Below, one piece after another: positions 23,046 to 29,722 of a stretch of 39,064 nucleotides of DNA. The DNA is taken from assembly GCA_919901705.1 (NCBI GenBank), contig CAKKPR010000313.1, positions 1 to 39,064 on the forward strand, read 5' to 3'. The translations under genes were made by a program, and so were the position numbers. The notes below the pieces were generated by a model, which ran no database searches, had not been told where the DNA came from, and saw nothing but the letters and a program-made list of their open reading frames with translations. Numbering within the stretch: the stretch's first letter is position 1; each line of letters starts with the position of its first letter. Source of the DNA: Thermodesulfovibrionales bacterium. Lineage in GTDB: Bacteria > Nitrospirota > Thermodesulfovibrionia > Thermodesulfovibrionales > UBA1546.

Positions 23046-24521
23046 TCAGGACAAACCCCTCACAAATTCCTTAAACTGTCTGCCCCTGTCCTCAAAATCC
23101 CTGAACATATCAAAGCTTGCGCACGCAGGCGAAAGCAGCACCACATCCCCTCTCGATGCACACCTTCTGGAAATCATTACAGCCTCTTTAAAGTCATCAG
23201 CAAATCTGGTTTCAGTCAGGTCTCCCAAAGCCTTATTTATTTTTTCCCTTGCCTCTCCGATAAGGACAAGGGCTTTTACCCTTTCTTTTACGAGAGGCCT
23301 GAGGATAGAAAAATCGCCTGCCTTATCTCTGCCTCCTGCAATCAGGATTACAGGCTCTGAAAAACTCTCAAGTGACTTTATCACTGCTCCGACATTTGTG
23401 CCCTTTGAGTCATTGATATAATCCACGCCGTCAAGGTCCCTGACAAATTCAAGCCTGTGTTCAAGCCCCGGGAACTCCTTCAGGGTTTTAACAATTGCAT
23501 CAACGGGACATTTTGCAAGGAGAGCCATGGCCGAAGCAGCCATGGCATTCTCCAGGTTGTGAACACCTTTGATTCTTATTTCATCAGCCCTGATGAGTTG
23601 AGAGTCAGTGATACCTGAACAGACTGAACCATCTTTGAGATAAACACCTTTTACTTCCTTTTGCCGGCTGAAGAAATATACATCAGGCAATCCTGAATCT
23701 TGAAGCTTGTCTCCTCGGCGACTCGCCTGAGGCGAGAATCTTGAATCGTATAACCTCATGACTTCAGGATCATCCGCATTAAGCACAAGAAAATCCTCTT
23801 TCTTCTGATTCAAAAATACCTGCGCCTTTGCATCCCTGTATTCATCCATGGAATGGTATCTATCGAGATGGTCAGGCGTGATATTAAGAATGGTCGCGCC
23901 ATTGGGCCTGAACTCATCTATTGACTCAAGCTGAAAGCTTGATACCTCTGCGACAATATAAGCAATAGATGCATGATTCATGATGCATGATTCACGATGC
24001 ACGTTATCCTGTATCTTGTATCCTGCATCCTGCATCAGTTTCCCTATCTCCTCTGTCAGCGCATTCCCTATGTTTCCGCCAAGGATAGCCTTAAACCCAC
24101 TATTTTTAATCATCTCATAAAGCAAGGTTGTAGTAGTTGATTTTCCGTTTGTGCCAGTTACGGCTAAAAACTCTGTGCGCTCTGCTCTCTGCCCTTTGCT
24201 CTCTCTTATAATCTGATATGCAAGCTCGAGTTCACCGATAATCTTTATGCCTGCATCTTTTGCCTTTTTCAAAGGCGGAATATCTAACGGAACGCCCGGG
24301 CTTATCACTATCAAATCCGTATTCTTAAATATCCCGTCAGGATGGCCGCCCAGGGCAAGCCTCACAGAGGGCAAAAGCCTCTCAACAAATTCTATTAATT
24401 CCCCTTTTGATTTCTTATCAGTAACTGTCACTTCTGCGCCACTACGAGCAAGCAGATTGGCCGCCCCCGCCCCGCTCCTTGCCAGGCCGAATATGAGTAT
24501 TTTCTTGCCTTTTATTTCCAT
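23046..24521 (-). CDS. murD: UDP-N-acetylmuramoylalanine--D-glutamate ligase
   Basis: Mur ligase adding D-Glu. 491 aa, about 50 longer than E. coli MurD (438). N-terminal domain ILIFGLARSGAGAANLL (8-24), P-loop VTGTNGKSTT (121-130), ILNITPDHLDRY (211-222) and YINDSKGTNVGAV in the C-terminal part are conserved. The extra length is accounted for by three repeat-encoded stretches: about 107-116, 161-187 and 259-280. All fall between conserved motifs, so the enzyme is probably active; the inserts look like surface loops. Four bp follow dacA upstream. Confidence 0.95.
   Translation of the reverse strand: MEIKGKKILIFGLARSGAGAANLLARSGAEVTVTDKKSKGELIEFVERLLPSVRLALGGHPDGIFKNTDLIVISPGVPLDIPPLKKAKDAGIKIIGELELAYQIIRESKGQRAERTEFLAVTGTNGKSTTTTLLYEMIKNSGFKAILGGNIGNALTEEIGKLMQDAGYKIQDNVHRESCIMNHASIAYIVAEVSSFQLESIDEFRPNGATILNITPDHLDRYHSMDEYRDAKAQVFLNQKKEDFLVLNADDPEVMRLYDSRFSPQASRRGDKLQDSGLPDVYFFSRQKEVKGVYLKDGSVCSGITDSQLIRADEIRIKGVHNLENAMAASAMALLAKCPVDAIVKTLKEFPGLEHRLEFVRDLDGVDYINDSKGTNVGAVIKSLESFSEPVILIAGGRDKAGDFSILRPLVKERVKALVLIGEAREKINKALGDLTETRFADDFKEAVMISRRCASRGDVVLLSPACASFDMFRDFEDRGRQFKEFVRGLS
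23689..23748 (-). repeat. 27-bp element between heptamer units in murD
   Basis: Heptamers AATCCTG, AATCTTG, AAGCTTG (23689-23709) run straight into a 27-bp GC-rich element (23710-23736, starts TCTCCTCGGCGACTCGCC), followed by AATCTTG (23737-23743) and a partial unit. The element is identical to the one in dacA. On the coding strand it encodes SPQASRRG within the insert at about residues 259-280. Confidence 0.8.
23968..24038 (-). repeat. Word arrays in murD, residues about 161-187
   Basis: Two neighbouring arrays: GATGCATGATTC-type words at 23968-24002, and the heptamers ATCCTGT, ATCTTGT, ATCCTGC, ATCCTGC at 24006-24033 with a partial ATCAG. They encode a 27-residue insertion containing QDAGYKIQD between the P-loop domain motifs. 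Confidence 0.65.
24171..24206 (-). repeat. Degenerate heptamer array in murD
   Basis: Units CTCTGTG, CGCTCTG, CTCTCTG, CCCTTTG, CTCTCTC follow one another without gaps. They encode ESKGQRAERTE just before the strand leading into the P-loop. The words resemble those in murC. Confidence 0.55.
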
Positions 24522-24525
24522 ATCC

Positions 24526-25659
24526 TTAACTGAAAAGTCCGGAAGCGCTGAAGGCCTCCGCCCTTATGCTTTTCTGTTCTCCTTTTTTCCCGATCTTCTT
24601 AGCTTCCGCGCCTTTACGTTTCCGGCCTTCCACCACTGTTGCCTGAGCCTTTTTTGATTTTTTCTTTGCTAAGGCCTTTGCATACTTTGATTTCTTACCC
24701 CTGGAATTTTTTTTGTATGCTGCCTTCCCGGCAGGCTTCGTGTAATCCGCTTTTGTAAAGTAAATAACCGGCTGCCCGTCGCGTGCTATAACATCAAAAC
24801 CTTTTCCCTCCAGTTGTTCTGCCTCATCCCATAGCATCTTTCTGCTTGGCGCTCCCAGAATAGCAACGATTACTGTCTCGCCTTCTCTTTTCCCTGCATA
24901 TACAAAGCAATGCCTTGCTAATCTTGTGTATCCTGTCTTGCCGCCAACTGCTCCTTCATCAGACCACAAAAGCTTGTTCGTATTCTCAAGTGAGATTGTC
25001 CTGCCCTCAGATGTTGATATATCTGCTTCTCTGGTGCCGATAATCTCCCTTATCACCGGATATTTGAGGGCGTGCCTGAGTATTTTCGCAAGGTCGTATG
25101 CTGTTATCTGCTGCCCTTTTCCAGGAAGCCCTGTTGCATTTATAAACTTTGTGTCAGACGCGCCAATCGCAGCAATTTTCCTGTTCATAAGTTCCACGAA
25201 CTTTTCTTCTGAGCCGGCAACATGTTCTGCAAGCGCGAAGGCAGCGCCATTGGCTGACCTCAGAAGCGCAGCATAAAGCAGTGTCTCGACAGTCACGGTC
25301 TCGCCTGGCTTAAACCTGGTCCCTTTTATCGAGGGCACTTCTGCCGCCATCTCGCTTATTGTTACAGTCTCATTCAGCCGGGCCCTGTCAAGCACAACCA
25401 TTGCTGTCACAAGTTTTGTTGTGCTTGCAGGAGGCAGTCTTAGATTGGGATTTTTCGCAAAAAGGACCCTGCCGGTAGAAGCCTCCATTGCCAGCGCAGC
25501 CTTTGATTTTATTTCATCAGCAGAGACAAAAGTTGCAAACTGCAAGCTGCAAGCTGCAAGCAAAAACAAAATAAGTTTACCCGCATTTCTGGCTTGAAAC
25601 TTGAAACTTGTCTCCTCGGCGACTCGCCTGAGGCGAGAAACTTGAAACCTTCTTTTCAT
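24526..25659 (-). CDS. dacA: D-alanyl-D-alanine carboxypeptidase, DacA type (PBP5/6 family)
   Basis: Exported serine peptidase that removes the terminal D-Ala from pentapeptides. I use the ATG at 25659, which has GAGGTGA five bases upstream, giving 377 aa. The signal peptide core is about residues 29-46, with cleavage predicted after VSA. Active-site motifs are STTK (79-82), SAN (135-137) and KTG (241-243). The protein ends in an unusual Lys-rich tail (about 305-365) that could bind anionic polymers or the membrane surface. The basic region before the signal core is encoded by a 27-bp palindromic element, and the core itself by a heptamer array. A carboxypeptidase gene between mraY and murD is not the usual layout. 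Confidence 0.93.
   Translation of the reverse strand: MKRRFQVSRLRRVAEETSFKFQARNAGKLILFLLAACSLQFATFVSADEIKSKAALAMEASTGRVLFAKNPNLRLPPASTTKLVTAMVVLDRARLNETVTISEMAAEVPSIKGTRFKPGETVTVETLLYAALLRSANGAAFALAEHVAGSEEKFVELMNRKIAAIGASDTKFINATGLPGKGQQITAYDLAKILRHALKYPVIREIIGTREADISTSEGRTISLENTNKLLWSDEGAVGGKTGYTRLARHCFVYAGKREGETVIVAILGAPSRKMLWDEAEQLEGKGFDVIARDGQPVIYFTKADYTKPAGKAAYKKNSRGKKSKYAKALAKKKSKKAQATVVEGRKRKGAEAKKIGKKGEQKSIRAEAFSASGLFS
25533..25560 (-). repeat. Heptamer array encoding the DacA signal-peptide core
   Basis: TTGCAAA followed by three exact CTGCAAG units (25540-25560). On the coding strand these give LAACSLQFA, the hydrophobic core of the signal peptide. Confidence 0.75.
25593..25649 (-). 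repeat. 27-bp element between heptamer units in dacA
   Basis: AAACTTG units lie on both sides (25597-25610 and 25638-25644) of a 27-bp element (25611-25637) identical to that in murD. It encodes RLRRVAEE-like residues in the region before the signal-peptide core, in a different reading frame from the murD copy. Confidence 0.8.
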
Positions 25660-25661
25660 AA

Positions 25662-26744
25662 TCACCTCAATTTCAAGGTTGCAAGGCTCAAAAGAGCCAG
25701 CATTATCCCCACTATCCAGAATCTGACTATAACCTTCGGTTCAGGCCATCCCTTCAGTTCAAAGTGGTGGTGTATCGGAGCCATCCTGAATATCCTTTTG
25801 CCTGTAAGTTTAAATGACGAAACCTGAAGCACAACTGAAAGTGTCTCTATAACGAATATTCCTCCGACAACCGCAAGCACTATTTCATGTTTTGTTATTA
25901 CAGCAAGCGTCCCGAGCGAACCGCCGAGCGAGAGTGAACCCACATCTCCCATGAACACATCGGCAGGGTATGAGTTATACCAGAGAAAACCGAGGGATGC
26001 TCCGAGCATGGCGCCGCAAAGCACGGTCAACTCTCCTGTGCCCGGAAGATACAGAACCTGCAGATATTGTGAGAACTTAAAATTACCCGAGATATAAACG
26101 AGAATGCCTGTTGCCAGCACTGCAATCCCGACAAGCCCTATGGCAAGGCCGTCAATGCCGTCAGTGAGATTAACCGCATTAGATGACCCTACAATAACAA
26201 CGACAGAAAAAGGGATATAAAACCACCCCAGGTCAAAAAGCCATTTTTTGAAGAAAGGGACGCTCAGTACAGCGCTGAAAGGGTCCTTTGGATTCATATA
26301 AAGGAACATGCCTATCATTAAGGCAAGCGATATCTGCGCCCCGAACTTATAGCAGGCGCGTAAACCTTTGGAATCCTTTTTTATAATCTTGAGATAATCA
26401 TCAATAAACCCTATTGCGCCAAAGCCCACGATGGAGAAGGCCATCACCCATATATATGCATTCGTAAGGTCGCCCCATAATAAAATAGTGATGAGTATGG
26501 AGATTATTATAAGCACGCCGCCCATAGTCGGCGTTCCTGTCTTCCCTAAATGTGTCTGCGGGCCATCATCTCTTATATGCTGGGTAACACTGAACCTCCT
26601 GAGCCTTTTTATAATACTGGGGCCGAGTATAAATGTGATAAGCATTGCCGTAATCACAGCAAGGGCGGTCCTGAATGTTATGTACCTGAAAACATTCAGA
26701 GGAGAAAACCAGTCATGTAATTTATAAAGAAGGCTATACAGCAT
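25662..26744 (-). CDS. mraY: Phospho-N-acetylmuramoyl-pentapeptide transferase
   Basis: Integral membrane enzyme making lipid I from UDP-MurNAc-pentapeptide and undecaprenyl phosphate. The 360 residues match E. coli exactly in length, with about ten helices. Signatures: THLGKTGTPTMGGVLI (residues 64-79), FIDDYLKI (113-120) with the catalytic Asp pair, NAVNLTDGIDGLA, MGDVGSLSLGGSLG and RMAPIHHHFELKGWPE. It overlaps the murF 3' end by 11 bp and dacA by 4 bp (or less with the later dacA start). Confidence 0.98.
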   Translation of the reverse strand: MLYSLLYKLHDWFSPLNVFRYITFRTALAVITAMLITFILGPSIIKRLRRFSVTQHIRDDGPQTHLGKTGTPTMGGVLIIISILITILLWGDLTNAYIWVMAFSIVGFGAIGFIDDYLKIIKKDSKGLRACYKFGAQISLALMIGMFLYMNPKDPFSAVLSVPFFKKWLFDLGWFYIPFSVVVIVGSSNAVNLTDGIDGLAIGLVGIAVLATGILVYISGNFKFSQYLQVLYLPGTGELTVLCGAMLGASLGFLWYNSYPADVFMGDVGSLSLGGSLGTLAVITKHEIVLAVVGGIFVIETLSVVLQVSSFKLTGKRIFRMAPIHHHFELKGWPEPKVIVRFWIVGIMLALLSLATLKLR

Positions 26745-28143
26745 TTCCCGTCCCTCGGTTGCGAGTCGTATCGACTTTATTTGTTTCTAAAACCTTTTCC
26801 ATGCCCATTCCCCTTGAGCCCTTAACAAGCACCGTGTCATCCTCCCTGCAAATACCAATAAGTATTTCCCCTGCCTCCAATGCCGTAGCTGCACGAAAGG
26901 ACTGCCCTCCCTTTTTAGCAAACAGGGATTCTGCCTCTGCCATCAGGGGGCCAACTGCAATAAAAATATCTATCGGAAGCTTTGACATCCATTCTCCAAG
27001 CTTTCTGTGCGCCTCTTCAGCATAGGAACCCAATTCAAGCATATCTCCAAGAACAGCAATAGCCCTGACCTTTCTCAGCCTTACAAGTTCCTTTACTGCC
27101 TCTTCCATGGATGCAGGGTTTGCATTATACACATCGCTTATCACTGTTGCCCCGAACAGCTCTTTAATCTCAAGCCTCATCGGAACGCCTTTAAACGATT
27201 CAATGCCGGCCTTTATGGACTGCAGGTCAATCTTGAATATATCTCCCACGGATGCAGCGGCAAGCGCATTATAGATATTAAATGTCCCGGGTATTTTCAG
27301 GTTTATTTCTACCTGGCGCTCTGCGCCAAAGCACAGCAGGAAATCAGAGCCCCTGTCCCTGATATTAATATCCCTTGCAAATACATCAGCCTTATTTTCT
27401 ATACCGAATGTAACAACCTTCCCGTGATACATGGAAAGACCCTGCATAAGAAATGCATCATCTGCGCTTACTGCAACCCCCTTCACAGTATCCAGAAGCT
27501 CAAGCTTTGTGTTTCTCACAGCCTCAATGCTCCCGAACCCTTCAAGATGCCCCGGGCCTATGTTTGTCACAACCCCATAATCAGGCACAGCAATCCCGCA
27601 CAACTCTTTTATGTCTCCCTGAGCGCTTGCACCCATCTCAAGAACAATCATTTCATCCTCGTCACCAAGTTTTGTCAGGCTCAATGGAAGACCGATATGG
27701 TTATTAAGATTCCCTGTATTCTTAAGAACCCTGTATCTCGTGCCCAGAATAGATGCGATTAATTCCTTTGTCGTTGTCTTGCCGTTTGTGCCTGTTATGC
27801 CGATAACAGGTATGTTGCTTCTCATGCGCATATAGTGCGCAATATCCTGAAGCGCATTCAGGGTGTTTTTTACATAGATTATTATCTTTCCCCTCAGAGG
27901 TTCTGCAGGAGGAAAATTCACCAGTGCGCCGCTTCCTTTTTCAAGGGCCTTATAAAGAAAATCGTGGCCGTCATATTTTGAGCCCCTCAGTGCAATAAAT
28001 AGTTCGCCCTCCCTTATCGCCCTGGAATCTATGGACACACCTGTAAAGGCATGGGAATTACCGTTGCCGTAAACAACCTTCCCGCCTGTGGCCTTAATGA
28101 TATCTTCTATTGTTAAAGTTCCCATAACCTCTGTCTCAAACAT
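26734..28143 (-). CDS. murF: UDP-MurNAc-tripeptide--D-alanyl-D-alanine ligase
   Basis: Adds D-Ala-D-Ala to complete the pentapeptide. 469 aa: SIDSRAIREGELFIALRG (33-50), P-loop GITGTNGKTTTKE (115-127), YNANPASM in the C-terminal domain and VLKG-type VKGSRGMGMEKVL near the end. The first ATG overlaps the murE stop (ATGTTTGA); a second ATG six codons later is an alternative start with AGAGG very close. The last ~14 residues (VDTTRNRGTGNAV) are encoded by a palindromic element, beyond the usual family end. Confidence 0.95.
   Translation of the reverse strand: MFETEVMGTLTIEDIIKATGGKVVYGNGNSHAFTGVSIDSRAIREGELFIALRGSKYDGHDFLYKALEKGSGALVNFPPAEPLRGKIIIYVKNTLNALQDIAHYMRMRSNIPVIGITGTNGKTTTKELIASILGTRYRVLKNTGNLNNHIGLPLSLTKLGDEDEMIVLEMGASAQGDIKELCGIAVPDYGVVTNIGPGHLEGFGSIEAVRNTKLELLDTVKGVAVSADDAFLMQGLSMYHGKVVTFGIENKADVFARDINIRDRGSDFLLCFGAERQVEINLKIPGTFNIYNALAAASVGDIFKIDLQSIKAGIESFKGVPMRLEIKELFGATVISDVYNANPASMEEAVKELVRLRKVRAIAVLGDMLELGSYAEEAHRKLGEWMSKLPIDIFIAVGPLMAEAESLFAKKGGQSFRAATALEAGEILIGICREDDTVLVKGSRGMGMEKVLETNKVDTTRNRGTGNAV
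26753..26775 (-). repeat. Palindromic element at the 3' end of murF
   Basis: On the minus strand it reads GTCGATACGACTCGCAACC and on to 26753; GTCG/CGAC arms flank a 3-base loop. It shares CGACTCGCAAC with the element at the ftsL 3' end and GTCGnnnCGACTCG with the HD-GYP insert. Confidence 0.55.
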
Positions 28144-29704
28144 TTTTAGTTCTGTCTCTTATGGCGTCTTCAAGCGCTTCCCTGTCGCTGAATTTATGCC
28201 TTATGCCCTTTATCTCCTGATAATCCTCATGTCCCTTCCCGGCAAGAAGCAATATATCCCCTGCCTCAGCGAGTTTTACAGCTTTTCTTATGGCCTCTCT
28301 CCTATCCGGTTCAATGACATAGTTCCTTCGTGAGGCCCCTGCCTCTATCTCCTTTATTATCTCCACCGGATCTTCATCTCTGGGATTGTCAGAAGTAATA
28401 ACAACATAATCGCTGAGACTTGTTGCTATCTTCCCCATTATGGGTCTTTTCCCCTTGTCCCTGTTTCCGCCGCAACCAAAAACAGTGATTATGCGTTGTT
28501 GTCTGACTTCTGACTTCCCGCCTCGGCGGGTCGCCGAAGGAGACTGACTTCTGACTTCTGAACTTTTCATGAGCTCCCTTGCCGTGTATATCAGCCTTTC
28601 GAGCGCATCTTCTGTATGCGCATAATCAACTATGCACAGGAAGTCCTGGCCTGCATCAACCTTTTCAAATCTGCCTTTCACGGAACTCATTTTTCTTATG
28701 CCGTCAATTATCACATCCCATGGGACATTGAGGCTGACGGCAGCGCCTGCCGCAGAAAGTATATTGTAGACATTGTGCATGCCTATCAGGGAAGACTTGA
28801 CGCCATGGACTCTGTCTCTAAATTTAATATCAATAACAAGCCCTTCAAAGGAGTCTTTTATATTCACCGCAGCCATGTCTGCGCCCGTTTCGAGCCCGTA
28901 TGTAAGGACCTTCCCGCTGATATCCCCGATTAATTTTCTTCCCCAGACATCATCATAATTTATTACAGAAGTCCCCTCTTTTGAGAGAATCTCTTTGAAT
29001 AATCTTTCTTTTGCCCTGAAATAATCCTCCATTGTCGCGTGAAAATCCAGATGGTCTCTAGTCAGATTTGTAAAAACTGCCACATCAAAATTAGTATAAT
29101 CAACCCGCCGTTGTGCAAGGGCATGTGATGACACCTCTGTTACAACATGACTGCATCCCGATAAAAGCATCTCACTCAGCATCGCCTGGAATTCAGGGGC
29201 TTCAGGCGTGGTATGAGGCGCATCATAATGTCTGCCTTTCACAATGTAACTGATTGTGCCTATGAGGCCAACCTCTTTCCCCCATGCTTCCAATATTGAT
29301 TTAAGCAGATAGGTCGTCGTTGTTTTGCCATTTGTGCCTGTGACACCTATTATTGCCAGTTCATCAGAAGGCCTTTCATAAAAATTATTGGAAATGTATG
29401 CCAAAGCCTTTCTGCTGTCATTGACACGGATGAAAACCACCCCCCCTTCAATCCCCCCCTTACTAAGGGGGGGCTGTGGGGGGTACTGACTGCTTACTGC
29501 TTTTTCATACACTACCGCAGACGCCCCTTTTTTGATCGCATCATTGATAAAACTATGGCCGTCAACTTTTTCCCCTTTCACCGCGATAAAAACATCTCCC
29601 TGTTTAACCTTCCTTGAATCATAGGCAACCCCTATGACATCAACATCAGCGCTGCCTGTCATCTCTTTTATCTCCATATCTTTTATAAGCATCTTCAATT
29701 TCAT
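28136..29704 (-). CDS. murE: UDP-MurNAc-L-Ala-D-Glu--meso-diaminopimelate ligase
   Basis: Adds meso-DAP as third peptide residue. 522 aa, longer than typical (~490). Conserved: YDSRKVKQGDVFIAVKG (28-44), P-loop VTGTNGKTTT (121-130), HTTPE (163-167), TNLTRDHLDFH (211-221), VFGCGGNRDKGKRP (407-420) and the DAP-specifying DNPR motif (438-441). Two repeat-encoded inserts are present: residues about 72-88 (SQYPPQPPLSKGGIEGG) and about 380-402 before the VFGCGG strand. Neither removes a known active-site residue. Confidence 0.96.
   Translation of the reverse strand: MKLKMLIKDMEIKEMTGSADVDVIGVAYDSRKVKQGDVFIAVKGEKVDGHSFINDAIKKGASAVVYEKAVSSQYPPQPPLSKGGIEGGVVFIRVNDSRKALAYISNNFYERPSDELAIIGVTGTNGKTTTTYLLKSILEAWGKEVGLIGTISYIVKGRHYDAPHTTPEAPEFQAMLSEMLLSGCSHVVTEVSSHALAQRRVDYTNFDVAVFTNLTRDHLDFHATMEDYFRAKERLFKEILSKEGTSVINYDDVWGRKLIGDISGKVLTYGLETGADMAAVNIKDSFEGLVIDIKFRDRVHGVKSSLIGMHNVYNILSAAGAAVSLNVPWDVIIDGIRKMSSVKGRFEKVDAGQDFLCIVDYAHTEDALERLIYTARELMKSSEVRSQSPSATRRGGKSEVRQQRIITVFGCGGNRDKGKRPIMGKIATSLSDYVVITSDNPRDEDPVEIIKEIEAGASRRNYVIEPDRREAIRKAVKLAEAGDILLLAGKGHEDYQEIKGIRHKFSDREALEDAIRDRTKNV
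28503..28563 (-). repeat. 27-bp element between heptamer units in murE
   Basis: CTGACTT units at 28503-28516 and 28544-28557 flank a 27-bp element (28517-28543). On the minus strand the element starts TCTCCTTCGGCGACCCGCC and aligns with the murD/dacA copies with a one-base insertion, a one-base deletion and two substitutions. It encodes SPSATRRGG. Confidence 0.8.
29453..29473 (-). repeat. C7/G7 palindrome inserted in murE
   Basis: CCCCCCCTTA (29453-29462), one base, TAAGGGGGGG (29464-29473), with further C-run and G-run flanks from about 29438 to 29483. It encodes the PPLSKGG part of the first MurE insertion and belongs to the same design as the hairpin pair at 46-212. Confidence 0.7.
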
Positions 29705-29722
29705 CTATCCTGCCTCTCCACC

